Positions 24,987 through 33,338 of a stretch of DNA of 61,169 nucleotides are shown here, piece after piece. Position 1 is the stretch's first letter, and the number at the start of each line of letters is the position of its first letter. Made by a program: the position numbers and the translations under genes. Below the pieces are notes generated by a model that saw nothing but the letters and a program-made list of their open reading frames with translations, had not been told where the DNA came from and did not search any database. Source of the DNA: a virus; IMG/VR virus record IMGVR_UViG_3300046758_000288, positions 1-61,169 of that record; one strand, given 5' to 3'.

Positions 24987-24997
24987 AGGTAAAAAAA

Positions 24998-26149
24998 ATG
25001 CGTATTGAAGAAGATATGAAACTTGACTACAAGGATGTTCTTATTCGTCCTAAGCGAAGCACACTAGGTAGTCGTAAGGAAGTAGATCTTGAACGTGGAT
25101 TTACATTTCGTAATTACAAACCAGAGTTTCCAGATAACGCAGTATACAGACACTATCGTGGTGTTCCTATTATGGCTTCTAATATGGATGGTGTCGGCAC
25201 ATTTGAAATGGCTGATACACTTGCTAAACAAAAGATTATGACTTGTTTAGTTAAGACATATGCAGTAAATGAGTTAGTTAATTTTTTCGATAGTGTGATG
25301 CACGAGCGTACAGAATATGTTGCAATGAGCATTGGTATTACAGATGCAGATCATCTAAAGTTTAGAAATGTATACGAACAAACAGGCAATCAATTGAAGT
25401 ATGTTTGTATTGATGTAGCAAATGGTTATTCCGAGAGATTTGCTACGTTTGTAAAAGAATTTAGAAACCAGTATCCTAACATCGTTATTATTGCAGGTAA
25501 TGTAGTTACTGGTGAAATGACAGAGGAGTTAATTCTAAGTGGAGCAGATATTGTTAAAGTTGGTATTGGCCCTGGGAGTGTTTGCACTACTCGTATCCAA
25601 ACTGGCGTTGGTTACCCTCAGCTTTCTGCTGTTATCGAATGTGCAGACGCCGCTCACGGCCTTGGCGGTCACGTTATCGCTGATGGTGGCTGTACTTGTC
25701 CTGGTGATGTGGCTAAAGCATTTGCTGGAGGTGCTGATTTCGTTATGCTAGGAGGCATGCTTGCTGGGCACGATGAAGGCGGTGGCGAAGTAATCACTAG
25801 ACATTATGTAACAAATGAAATAGAATATGAAGTTGGCAATCATTTAGATAATCGCAAACAAAAAGTAGAAGAAAAAAAGTTTGTACAGTTCTACGGAATG
25901 TCAAGTGAAAGCGCAAATGACAAGCACTTTGGTGGCTTGAAGGAGTATAGAAGCAGTGAAGGAAGAACGGTTCTTGTGCCTTACAGAGGCTCAGTGGAAA
26001 CCACTACTCAAAATATATTGGGTGGTGTGCGTAGTACTTGTACTTATGCTGGCGCAGTGCGATTGAAACACCTAATGAGATGTGCAACATTTGTACGTTG
26101 TACACAAACTCACAATGGCGTTTATGAAAAATCAACAATAGGTAACTGA
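24998..26149 (+). CDS. guaC: GMP reductase
   Basis: Converts GMP to IMP and ammonia with NADPH, moving guanine nucleotides back to the purine branch point. 383 residues. The core [11 protein letters not shown] with the catalytic Cys, then [37 protein letters not shown] and [10 protein letters not shown], follow GuaC and differ from IMP dehydrogenase, including the absence of CBS domains. [13 protein letters not shown] and [12 protein letters not shown] correspond to the flap. The stretch 25560-25790 appears richer in G+C and GCT/GGT codons than its neighbours. Start ATG with weak ribosome site; stop overlaps the next ATG. Confidence 0.93.
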   Translation: MRIEEDMKLDYKDVLIRPKRSTLGSRKEVDLERGFTFRNYKPEFPDNAVYRHYRGVPIMASNMDGVGTFEMADTLAKQKIMTCLVKTYAVNELVNFFDSVMHERTEYVAMSIGITDADHLKFRNVYEQTGNQLKYVCIDVANGYSERFATFVKEFRNQYPNIVIIAGNVVTGEMTEELILSGADIVKVGIGPGSVCTTRIQTGVGYPQLSAVIECADAAHGLGGHVIADGGCTCPGDVAKAFAGGADFVMLGGMLAGHDEGGGEVITRHYVTNEIEYEVGNHLDNRKQKVEEKKFVQFYGMSSESANDKHFGGLKEYRSSEGRTVLVPYRGSVETTTQNILGGVRSTCTYAGAVRLKHLMRCATFVRCTQTHNGVYEKSTIGN

Positions 26150-26823
26150 TGATTTATTATGAACCTGTTCCAATAGAAGAACACAGTAATCTTATTGGTG
26201 ATAATTTTAGCAAAAGATTCGCAGAAGAAATGTATGAATACTATCGTCCTTTTATTAAAAAAGGTAGGACTATTCAACTTGCAAAAGAAACTTGGGAGTA
26301 TGCTGTTGCTGATAGTATTGATAGCGGAGAGTGGGTTGGCGCAGGAAAAAACATTATTGATGTAAAAGCACCTAACCTTGACATTGATGTTAAAGGTTTG
26401 AGTTGCGGGCATATTGCTGGCACTACTACAGAAGCAAGTATTTTACAAAACAATAAATTAGAAAACGATAACTTTGCAACTTTGTTTGAAAACAAAGACT
26501 TTCAGAGTTTAAAGGATATGTTTGTTGATCCGTTTGTTGAAAAAATAAAAGGAACAACTAATTTACACATACTTTGTGCAGTAAGAGAAAAGAAAGCACA
26601 CAAGGTACACTATTGTTTGTTAAAAGTTGTAGAAAAGCCTAACAAAAACTTTGTGAAAGAAATGTATATGGATGCAAAACGCAGTGTAAGCGTACCAATG
26701 ATAGATCCTAAGTATGGCCGAACATACTTATATATTCCTAAAAGAAGGTTAGAGATTAGACTAAAAATGGACGAAATGTCTAAGTTTAGTGTCTTTTCAC
26801 ATTCAATAGATTTAGAAGAATAG
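26149..26823 (+). CDS. Unknown protein, weak restriction-nuclease-like pattern
   Basis: 224 residues, start overlapping the guaC stop. NIIDVKAPNLDIDVKGLSCG has acidic residues followed by D-V-K, similar to the D...(D/E)-x-K core of restriction-type nucleases, and HILCAVREKK could be the next strand. This is a weak pattern. The C-terminal part is basic (IPKRRLEIRLKMDE). Function not assigned. Confidence 0.5.
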   Translation: MIYYEPVPIEEHSNLIGDNFSKRFAEEMYEYYRPFIKKGRTIQLAKETWEYAVADSIDSGEWVGAGKNIIDVKAPNLDIDVKGLSCGHIAGTTTEASILQNNKLENDNFATLFENKDFQSLKDMFVDPFVEKIKGTTNLHILCAVREKKAHKVHYCLLKVVEKPNKNFVKEMYMDAKRSVSVPMIDPKYGRTYLYIPKRRLEIRLKMDEMSKFSVFSHSIDLEE

Positions 26824-26827
26824 CATG

Positions 26828-26834
26828 GTAAATA
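26828..26834 (+). promoter_or_regulatory. Late-type promoter box
   Basis: GTAAATA 28 bases before the groEL start; an AAGGAG ribosome site lies between. Confidence 0.5.
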
Positions 26835-26861
26835 ATTTTATAAACAAGGAGATAGAGATAC

Positions 26862-28514
26862 ATGTCTGAAGCAGACTTAACTTCAAAAATGGTACGGTTT
26901 GGTGAAGAGAATCGTACTGCTTTATTAGAAGGTGTTAACATACTTTCAAACGCTGTTAGGACTACACTAGGTCCTAAAGGTCGTAATGTAATTATTCAAG
27001 TACCGTTGAAACAACCAGTAGTTACAAAAGACGGTGTTACAGTAGCTCAAGAAGTTATGTTAGACGACCCATTAGAAAACATGGGCGCACAAATGGTATT
27101 AGAAGCCGCAAGAAGAACTAATACTGATGCTGGTGATGGCACTACTACAGCTACAGTTTTAACACAAGCAATTATCACTGAAGGATTAAAACTTGTAACA
27201 GCTGGTATGAATCCTATGGATTTAAAAAGAGGTATTGATGCAACTGTAGAAGTTATTGCTGATAACTTAGATAAGCAATCACAACCTTGCACATCTAAAG
27301 AAGATTTAGAAAATGTCGCTAGTTTATCTGCAAACTCTGATAGAGCCATTGGTGAAAAAATTGCTGATGCTTTAATGAAAGTCGGAACTAATGGTGCAGT
27401 ATCAGTTGATATACACGCTGATAGAAAAGACCATGTTGAAATTGTTAAAGGTTGTAGATTTGACAGAGGCTATATGAGTCCTTATTTTTCTAACAACTTA
27501 GAAGATATGACTATTGTTCATGAAAATGCATTAATATTATTATACGATAAAAAGATTACTACTCTTAATCCTTTAATTAAATTATTTGAACAAGTAGCAA
27601 CTACAGGATTAGCATTGATAATCATTGCAGAAGATATTGAACCTGATGCATTAAATGTTTTAGTACAAAATCATACGAGTGGTGCATTTAAGGTAGCCGC
27701 AGTTGTTGCTCCAGGATATGCTGATAGAAGACTTCCGATACTAGAAGACATTGCAACACTTACAGGTGGTAATGTTATTTCAGATGAACTTAATCGAAGT
27801 TTAGAAGATGCACAAGTTACTGACTTAGGTAAAGCAGAACGAGTTGAAATTGGTAATCTGTTTACTACAATTATCGGTGGCCGTGGTGATCCAGAAAAAA
27901 TAAAAGAACGTATAACACTTATTAAAAATCATTTATTTTCAGCATCAAATGATCATAACGCAAACAAATTAAAAGAAAGACTATCATCAATGGATGGCGG
28001 AGTTGCAATTATTAAAGCAGGCGGCTCATCAAAAATAGAAGCCATGGAAAAGAAAGATAGATATGTAGATTCATTACATGCGACAAGTGCGGCAAGAGAA
28101 CAGGGCATTGTACCTGGCGGTGGTGTTGCACTACTTAACGCAGTAAAGGATATCCAAGTAAGTGATCTTAACTTAGTAAACTTGGATCAAGAAGCAGGTG
28201 CTAAAATTGTACTAAAAGCAGTTGAAGCACCTATTCGACAAATAACTAGCAATGCTGGCGGAGCGCCTGATGTAGTAGTTGATAGTATATTTAAATCAAC
28301 AGAAAATACATTTGGCTATGATGCGGCAACTGATAGTTATGGTAACATGTACGACTTAGGAATTATTGATCCTGTTAAAGTAACACGAAGTGCATTACTA
28401 AATGCATCTAGTGTAGCAGGCTTGTTAATAACTTCTGAGTGCAGTCTTACTGACATTATGCCTGTACATGAACGTCTCGGAAGAATAAAAAACGAAAAGA
28501 CGGTTGTTCTCTGA
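26862..28514 (+). CDS. groEL: Chaperonin GroEL (Hsp60)
   Basis: 550 residues, full length (E. coli 548). The ATP site is intact: TTLGPKGRNV, TKDGVTVA, GDGTTTATVL (catalytic Asp), VDSLHATSAAREQGIVPGGG with the second ATP-hydrolysis Asp, and YDAATDSYGNMYDLGIIDP near the end. It lacks the Gly-Gly-Met tail and ends NEKTVVL. T4-like phages usually supply only a co-chaperonin (gp31) for host GroEL; here a whole GroEL is encoded and no GroES-like gene is seen in the window. Divergence from bacterial GroEL is visible throughout, so it is an old phage gene or diverged quickly. Confidence 0.95.
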   Translation: MSEADLTSKMVRFGEENRTALLEGVNILSNAVRTTLGPKGRNVIIQVPLKQPVVTKDGVTVAQEVMLDDPLENMGAQMVLEAARRTNTDAGDGTTTATVLTQAIITEGLKLVTAGMNPMDLKRGIDATVEVIADNLDKQSQPCTSKEDLENVASLSANSDRAIGEKIADALMKVGTNGAVSVDIHADRKDHVEIVKGCRFDRGYMSPYFSNNLEDMTIVHENALILLYDKKITTLNPLIKLFEQVATTGLALIIIAEDIEPDALNVLVQNHTSGAFKVAAVVAPGYADRRLPILEDIATLTGGNVISDELNRSLEDAQVTDLGKAERVEIGNLFTTIIGGRGDPEKIKERITLIKNHLFSASNDHNANKLKERLSSMDGGVAIIKAGGSSKIEAMEKKDRYVDSLHATSAAREQGIVPGGGVALLNAVKDIQVSDLNLVNLDQEAGAKIVLKAVEAPIRQITSNAGGAPDVVVDSIFKSTENTFGYDAATDSYGNMYDLGIIDPVKVTRSALLNASSVAGLLITSECSLTDIMPVHERLGRIKNEKTVVL

Positions 28515-28525
28515 GATAAATAAAG

Positions 28526-28554
28526 TTGACATTATAGTAAAAAGAGTTTATTAT
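28526..28554 (+). promoter_or_regulatory. Sigma-70-like promoter for hsp20
   Basis: TTGACA 28526-28531, 17 bases, TATTAT 28549-28554. A late-like ATAAATA (28516-28522) precedes it. Confidence 0.7.
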
Positions 28555-28612
28555 AATGTTGTAGTGCCGAAAGGGCTACAAATTAAATCTTGCTTAATTA
28601 AGGAGAAAAAAT

Positions 28613-29071
28613 ATGACAAGACTAACAACTCTAGACCTACCCAACTTTAACAGAGCTACTATTGGCTTTGATAGACTATTTAATGAACTTGAAAGAGGTT
28701 TTGCAAATAGCCCAAACGGAAACGGGTATCCTCCATACAACATTGCACAAATTGACGAAGATGAGTATATGATCTCATTGGCTGTTGCCGGCTTTGGTAT
28801 GGACAATCTTTCAATTGAAAAAGATGGAAACACTTTAAAGATTGAAGGTACTGCTCCTAAAGGAGACGATGATGTCAATTACCTACACAAAGGTATTGGC
28901 GGACGCAACTTCCGCAGAGAGTTTACACTTGCAGATCACGTAGATGTAGTTACTGCAAACTTAGAACTAGGTATGCTAAATGTACACCTAAAGCGTGAGC
29001 TTCCAGAAGAGCTACAACCTAAGAAAATTAAGATCAATGACGGTCTTACAATCGAGGGAGAAAGCAAGTAA
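28613..29071 (+). CDS. Small heat-shock protein (Hsp20/IbpA family)
   Basis: 152 residues. The N-terminus (FDRLFNELERG) is the IbpA-type opening. The alpha-crystallin domain follows (PPYNIAQIDEDEYMISLAVA, GFGMDNLSIEKDGNTLKIEG, RREFTLADHVDVVTANLELG) with the closing ELGMLNVHLKRELPEE. It holds unfolding proteins for refolding. Hsp20 genes are common in marine T4-like phages. It has its own promoter; a strong GC hairpin separates it from clpS. Confidence 0.92.
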   Translation: MTRLTTLDLPNFNRATIGFDRLFNELERGFANSPNGNGYPPYNIAQIDEDEYMISLAVAGFGMDNLSIEKDGNTLKIEGTAPKGDDDVNYLHKGIGGRNFRREFTLADHVDVVTANLELGMLNVHLKRELPEELQPKKIKINDGLTIEGESK

Positions 29072-29079
29072 AGCGTCTA

Positions 29080-29099
29080 GGGGGGTGGTAACGCCCCCC
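29080..29099 (+). promoter_or_regulatory. GC-rich intergenic hairpin with GTAA tetraloop
   Basis: Arms GGGGGGTG / CGCCCCCC around a GTAA loop between hsp20 and clpS. No T run follows, so RNA stability or processing is more likely than termination. Confidence 0.55.
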
Positions 29100-29118
29100 A
29101 TTTACTTAGGAGAAACAA

Positions 29119-29433
29119 ATGACAGACATAGACCTAGAAGAAGTTATTAAGATCGATGAAAAGATTGAAGAAAAGATTACTGAGCCTTTAAAGCACAAAG
29201 TAGTATTTTTGAATGATGATCAAACTCCAATGGAATGGGTAATTGATGTATTAACTAACATTTTCAATCACTCGCAAGAAACTGCTGAAAAGATTACACT
29301 TCAGATTCATGCAGAAGGTTCCGGTGTTGCAGGTATATACAGTTACGAGATAGCTGAACACAAGGCTATTGAAACTGTAAATGCTAGTAGAGACAAAGGG
29401 TTTCCGCTAAATGTGAGGATTGAACAAGAATAA
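29119..29433 (+). CDS. clpS: ClpS adaptor protein
   Basis: Delivers N-degron substrates to ClpAP. 104 residues: acidic N-terminal extension, then KHKVVFLNDDQTPMEWVIDV (the N-D-D substrate-binding site), VLTNIFNHSQETAEKITLQI, HAEGSGVAGIYSYEIAEHKA and FPLNVRIEQ, all as in ClpS. clpP lies at 52479, but no ClpA or ClpX ATPase is seen in the window, so it would act on the host ATPase. Phage ClpS could redirect or inhibit host proteolysis. Co-directional with the heme oxygenase gene one base downstream. Confidence 0.92.
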   Translation: MTDIDLEEVIKIDEKIEEKITEPLKHKVVFLNDDQTPMEWVIDVLTNIFNHSQETAEKITLQIHAEGSGVAGIYSYEIAEHKAIETVNASRDKGFPLNVRIEQE

Positions 29434-29434
29434 C

Positions 29435-30001
29435 ATGAGTAATTTAAAAGAACTAACCTGGGAACATCATAAGAATGCAGAAAGGCAAGAATTTGCTAGT
29501 TTAATGATGTCTGGTAAAATTAATCCAGACTTGTATGCTACATACTTGTGGAACCAACATAAAAAATACGATCTACTTGAAGCTATTGCGGCACCTATGG
29601 GATTGTTTTCAACACTAGGTGACATTCGTCGTAAACTTTTAATTGAAGAAGATTTTAGAGAACTTTGGAAACATACTGAAGAGCCTATTATTACTCAAAG
29701 TACACACGAATATATAATGCATATGCGAGACCTTATTGGCAATGCTGACAAACTAACTGCTCATATGTATGTATTATACATGGGTGACCTTAGTGGTGGC
29801 CAGATGATTAAGAAACGTATACCGGGTGCAGGTAAAATGTATGACTTTGAAGGCGATACAAAAGCTATCAAAGAAAGCATTAGAGCAATGTGCAATGACG
29901 ATATGGCAGAAGAAGCAAAATATGTGTTTGACTCTGCAACAAAATTATTTCAAGAATTGATGGAGTTAAATATTGAGCCTTATATGGAACAAACTAATTG
30001 A
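29435..30001 (+). CDS. Heme oxygenase
   Basis: Opens heme to biliverdin, Fe(II) and CO. 188 residues. The proximal His lies in EHHKNAERQEF and the distal helix is YMGDLSGGQMI, the G-D-x-S-G-G-Q signature. The preceding aromatic stretch ATYLWNQHKKYDLLE is also family-typical. ATG 29435 lies one base after the clpS stop. It overlaps the bilin reductase gene by 29 bases, which fixes its product's next step. Electrons would come from a ferredoxin not seen here. Cyanophages carry ho1 for phycobilins; this copy is in a phage with alphaproteobacterial signs. Confidence 0.93.
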   Translation: MSNLKELTWEHHKNAERQEFASLMMSGKINPDLYATYLWNQHKKYDLLEAIAAPMGLFSTLGDIRRKLLIEEDFRELWKHTEEPIITQSTHEYIMHMRDLIGNADKLTAHMYVLYMGDLSGGQMIKKRIPGAGKMYDFEGDTKAIKESIRAMCNDDMAEEAKYVFDSATKLFQELMELNIEPYMEQTN

Positions 30002-30665
30002 ATGTCAAAATGAGATTATTTCAATCTTTGACGAGCAAGCTAAAGAAATTAATGAACCCGGACTTGATTATTTTAACCGCCCCGATGGTGGTTGGGTTAA
30101 CCGCGTTTGGGCTAATGATAATGTTAGACGAGCTCACATTGATGTAGTCGATGCACGTGAGTCTAAAGGCTTGTGGATGATGCATGTATGCATCTTTCCA
30201 ACACTAGACAATCCAGCACCTATTTACGGCTTTGATGTCATTGCCGGCAAGAACAAAATGACTGGAGCCTTCCACGACTTTAGTGCAAGTGCTGATCCTA
30301 ATCATCCTATGATACAAGGTTACTTTGAAAGTGTAGAACATTTTGTTCCTAAGAAAAGACGTGAACTACCAGAATGGGCTACAAATATTTTTACAGAAAA
30401 AATGCTTGCCGCTAGTAATGTAAACACAGACGAAGAAGCAACAGAAATTATTCGTATTGCACTAGATAACTTGCGAGCATACTTTGATGAAGTAGGATTA
30501 TCAAAAGGCGAAGGCGATAGAGCAATAGTTGCCGCAAGTCAAGACTATTACTGTCATAACCAGCAACAGAATCCGCATACTCCTAATGTAATGAAGTCAT
30601 TAGGTCTCAACGAAGATGATGTAGACAAGTTCTGCACAGACATGTTGTTTCCTAAACTTGCATAA
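29973..30665 (+). CDS. pcyX: Ferredoxin-dependent bilin reductase (PcyX/PebS type)
   Basis: Reduces biliverdin from the overlapping heme oxygenase gene. 230 residues, the family length. NVRRAHIDVVDARESKGLWM, MHVCIFPTLDNPAPIYGFDV and IAGKNKMTGAFHDFSAS are the conserved core, with the His of MMHV and the Asp of GFDV as likely catalytic residues; SQDYYCHNQQQNPHT follows near the C-terminus. PcyX was described from oceanic phage metagenomes as a phycoerythrobilin-forming enzyme paired with a heme oxygenase; that pairing and the host signs favour PcyX over PebS, but a tree is needed. Start TTG at 29973 after GGAG. Confidence 0.85.
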   Translation: MSLIWNKLIECQNEIISIFDEQAKEINEPGLDYFNRPDGGWVNRVWANDNVRRAHIDVVDARESKGLWMMHVCIFPTLDNPAPIYGFDVIAGKNKMTGAFHDFSASADPNHPMIQGYFESVEHFVPKKRRELPEWATNIFTEKMLAASNVNTDEEATEIIRIALDNLRAYFDEVGLSKGEGDRAIVAASQDYYCHNQQQNPHTPNVMKSLGLNEDDVDKFCTDMLFPKLA

Positions 30666-30668
30666 ATA
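30662..30668 (+). promoter_or_regulatory. Late-type promoter box
   Basis: ATAAATA followed by C overlaps the pcyX stop, 20 bases before ATG 30689. Confidence 0.55.
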
Positions 30669-30688
30669 CATTAACGGGAGTAGATAAA

Positions 30689-32341
30689 ATGCGTTTCAAT
30701 GACTTTAAACTAGTAGAATCAAAAAAATTATACGAAACGGCTAATGCTGGGCTTGAAGCTCAACATGCCATTCATGATATTGAAGCTATTAGTGATGCTG
30801 TACCTGCAATGGATCCACAGTTGAAAGCAAGCATTTTATCTAACTTACAAAATCTTGCTTCAAAGGTTGGAGATTTTGTTGCTAAGAATATAAAGCAAAC
30901 TCAACCTACTCAACAAGCACAACCACAAGCACAGCCTAACGATCCAAATGCTACAGTAGAAGAAGCAGTAGCAGAAGTAAACAGTGAAGATCAAGAAGCA
31001 CAAGCGGCACTTGCAAAACTAAAAGCTGACATTGCCGCAATTGAATCAAGTAACATTGATGACAGTATCAAAGCAAGTTTCTTAGCAAGTCTAAATGAAA
31101 CACTAGATAAACTTACACAAGCATCAGAAAGAATAACTGCTTCACGTGATACAGCACGTAGCGAACGTGACGAAGCAATTAACTTTGTTAAAGAAGTTAC
31201 AGGAGTACTTGTAACACTAGGTAACAAGGTACAAGGCTTCCAAGAAGACACTGATACAGAATCAATGACAGCCAAAGATAGAGCATCATTTAAAAAGATG
31301 GCTGTTAATGCAGAGAAGTTTACTAAAACACTAAAGCAAGCTCTGTTTGGTAAAATACTTGACATGCAAGAAGGCAGTGATGTTACTGGACAAGAAATAA
31401 AAGAATTTTTAGAAGCATGTGTACGTGGCGATGTAATTAACATGCTACAAGTTATTGGCACAAGCCAAGGTAATATTAAAGATCATGTTAATCCAAAATA
31501 TCAAAAAGTGTTTGATGTATTTGTAGAAGAAAACATCTTTAGTTATGCGCCAGGCACAACATCAGGTGCTATTGGTCCAGGCGAAATGGCTCTGTCAATG
31601 ATGGGTAACCCTGCTGAAAAAGGCAAGAAGGGCGACTTGAAGATTGGTGACGAAGAAGTTGAAATCAAAGCGAGTGCAAAAACAGGTGGACGCTTTAACA
31701 GTAAAGCTATTGCTAAAGCAACTACAGGTTGGCAAACTTGGGCTCAAAAGATTAACGACATAATGACTCAAGCACCAGAAGATGCAACTATATCAGTTAC
31801 ACAAAAAGATGGTTCAGAAAAACTTATTCCTGCACGTGAGTACAATGGTAACAGACACAATGTAATCAAAGGCAAAGCCAAAGAAGGTAGCAAGTACAAT
31901 TGGAATGCATCAGGCTTTAAAGCTCTAAACATTGAAGTATTACAACCTTACTCAAACTTACGACAAACGTTTGACTTGTTTGAATCTACTATACGAGCTC
32001 TTGTACAGAACTATGACAAACTAAGTAAACCACAACAAGGTAATTCACATCACAAGCCATTTAATCCAGGTGACTTGATTGAAGCCGCTATCAACGATGA
32101 CGGCACAGTTGATATGAAGAAAATGAATATTGCGTATTCTAAAATTGCATATGCAAGTTATCACTTAGCAGATGGTATTACAACTGTTATGCTTCTAAGA
32201 ACTGATAACTTAGAGTACACTATATTTAGAAACGCAGACGAACTAGTTGATCAAATGAACAGCGACAGTATTATTACTGGCGGTGGATTTAACTGGAATG
32301 ACGATCAACAAACACCTACTCCAGGTTATATAGCTTCCTAA
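30689..32341 (+). CDS. Large late protein with nuclease-like core and capsid-targeting-like N-terminus
   Basis: 550 residues. MRFNDFKLVE at the start is nearly the same as in the ligase-like gene at 3248 and resembles the cleaved peptide of T4 internal head proteins. A Gln/Pro linker (about 69-90) and a coiled coil (100-170) follow. GPGEMALSMMG (296-306) then KGDLKIGDEEVEIKAS (314-329) gives E299, D316, E325 and K327, the E-D-ExK pattern of PD-(D/E)XK nucleases. The rest is unassigned. It may be a nuclease delivered with the phage DNA or acting in the head. Confidence 0.6.
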   Translation: MRFNDFKLVESKKLYETANAGLEAQHAIHDIEAISDAVPAMDPQLKASILSNLQNLASKVGDFVAKNIKQTQPTQQAQPQAQPNDPNATVEEAVAEVNSEDQEAQAALAKLKADIAAIESSNIDDSIKASFLASLNETLDKLTQASERITASRDTARSERDEAINFVKEVTGVLVTLGNKVQGFQEDTDTESMTAKDRASFKKMAVNAEKFTKTLKQALFGKILDMQEGSDVTGQEIKEFLEACVRGDVINMLQVIGTSQGNIKDHVNPKYQKVFDVFVEENIFSYAPGTTSGAIGPGEMALSMMGNPAEKGKKGDLKIGDEEVEIKASAKTGGRFNSKAIAKATTGWQTWAQKINDIMTQAPEDATISVTQKDGSEKLIPAREYNGNRHNVIKGKAKEGSKYNWNASGFKALNIEVLQPYSNLRQTFDLFESTIRALVQNYDKLSKPQQGNSHHKPFNPGDLIEAAINDDGTVDMKKMNIAYSKIAYASYHLADGITTVMLLRTDNLEYTIFRNADELVDQMNSDSIITGGGFNWNDDQQTPTPGYIAS

Positions 32342-32421
32342 CTTTTTATATCTAAACCCATACTTTTGCTAGGTTGTATTCTCACGACTCTAATGCTATA
32401 TTAGTACAAAGGAGAAACTCT

Positions 32422-32508
32422 ATGGAACTATTAATAATGATTATAGTAATTGGTTTAACTATCCCGTTTGTAGGATTGCTTTGGATGTTCTATGATATGT
32501 TCAAGTAA
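32422..32508 (+). CDS. Short single-helix membrane peptide
   Basis: 28 residues, nearly all hydrophobic (LLIMIIVIGLTIPFVGLLWM), ATG preceded by AAAGGAGA at good spacing. Its last 8 bases overlap the opposing Fis-like gene. Too small to name. Confidence 0.55.
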   Translation: MELLIMIIVIGLTIPFVGLLWMFYDMFK

Positions 32509-32761
32509 CGCTAGGAAATCCGTACTTTTTCATTTTAGCAATTAAATTGGTTCTGCCTATCTTTAATAGTTTGGCAGCCTTAGTTTGATTGCCTTCAGAT
32601 CTTGCAAGTGCATCACTAATTCTATCACGTTCAAGCATTTCAACTTCATCAGGTAATGCAGTTTCAAATTTAAGTTGCTCGTGATATTCGGCAAGTTCTC
32701 CGCATATGTTCCAAAGTGCTTCTTGTTCTTCTCGGTATTTTTGAGTTTCTAAATCATTCAT
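32501..32761 (-). CDS. Fis-type helix-turn-helix regulator
   Basis: 86 residues. The C-terminal ERDRISDALARSEGNQTKAA followed by KLLKIGRTNLIAKMKKYGF is the Fis/NtrC DNA-binding helix-turn-helix. The N-terminal half is a helical, probably dimerising segment. It is on the minus strand just upstream of the curli-like operon and reads away from it, so it may control that operon or its own promoter. Alternative: a nucleoid-type protein like host Fis. Confidence 0.75.
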   Translation of the reverse strand: MNDLETQKYREEQEALWNICGELAEYHEQLKFETALPDEVEMLERDRISDALARSEGNQTKAAKLLKIGRTNLIAKMKKYGFPSVT

Positions 32762-32829
32762 ATTGTATTTATTACTGTATAATTTTTGGTGTAGTTATTA
32801 TGTAGGTGTAAAAATATTTACACTTAACG

Positions 32830-32863
32830 CTAAATACAAACGCAGGGCACAGAATAATAAATA
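32830..32863 (+). promoter_or_regulatory. Tandem late-type boxes before curli-like operon
   Basis: CTAAATA (32830-32836) and ATAAATA (32857-32863), each followed by CAAACG, 21 bases apart, upstream of csgF. Confidence 0.6.
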
Positions 32864-32878
32864 CAAACGGAGGATCTT

Positions 32879-33337
32879 ATGAAAAGATTATTATTATTAG
32901 CGGCTATATTTATTACCTTTGCTCCCAACATTGCGGCTAGCGAACTAAATTGGGGTTTCAAAAATCCTAGTTTTAGTGGACAAGGCTATTCATCGCACGT
33001 ATTAAGTGCTGAACAGCTACAGTTTAATCGCAAGCAAGACATTGAAAAAGAGGCAGAAGCAGAGGCAAGAAGAATAGAACGCGAACTAGAAAACAGTACT
33101 CTTAATAAGTTTTTAAAGAACGTAGAGAGTAGAATATATGCACAAATATCCAAACAGATGGTTGATGCAATGTTTGCAGATTGTACAGATACGTGTTCTA
33201 ACACAGGCACAGCAGAGATTGAAGGTTCAACAATAACTTGGATAAAAGCAGACGGGATGATAACTTTGACTATTGTAGGTGAAGACGGTACAGTAACAGA
33301 GATAGCAATACCGGCAGATGGAGATTTTAGCTTTTAA
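32879..33337 (+). CDS. csgF: Curli assembly protein CsgF-like
   Basis: 152 residues. Signal peptide to about residue 20 (AAIFITFAPNIAA). The mature start SELNWGFKNPSFSGQG matches the N-terminal peptide of CsgF that plugs into the CsgG pore (F-x-N-P-x-F-G-G). A helical segment and a beta C-terminus (TITWIKADGMITLTIVGEDG) also fit. It lies one base before csgG. Acidic/basic helix EAEAEARRIEREL is an insertion relative to E. coli CsgF (138 residues). It probably helps anchor exported curlin at the outer membrane. Confidence 0.85.
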   Translation: MKRLLLLAAIFITFAPNIAASELNWGFKNPSFSGQGYSSHVLSAEQLQFNRKQDIEKEAEAEARRIERELENSTLNKFLKNVESRIYAQISKQMVDAMFADCTDTCSNTGTAEIEGSTITWIKADGMITLTIVGEDGTVTEIAIPADGDFSF

Positions 33338-33338
33338 C

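Noticed and set aside
26149-26823. Calling this a restriction endonuclease
   Set aside because: Only a short D...D-V-K pattern supports it, and no methylase is nearby.
29080-29099. GC-rich hairpin as a terminator
   Set aside because: No T run follows; the next gene starts soon after with a good ribosome site.
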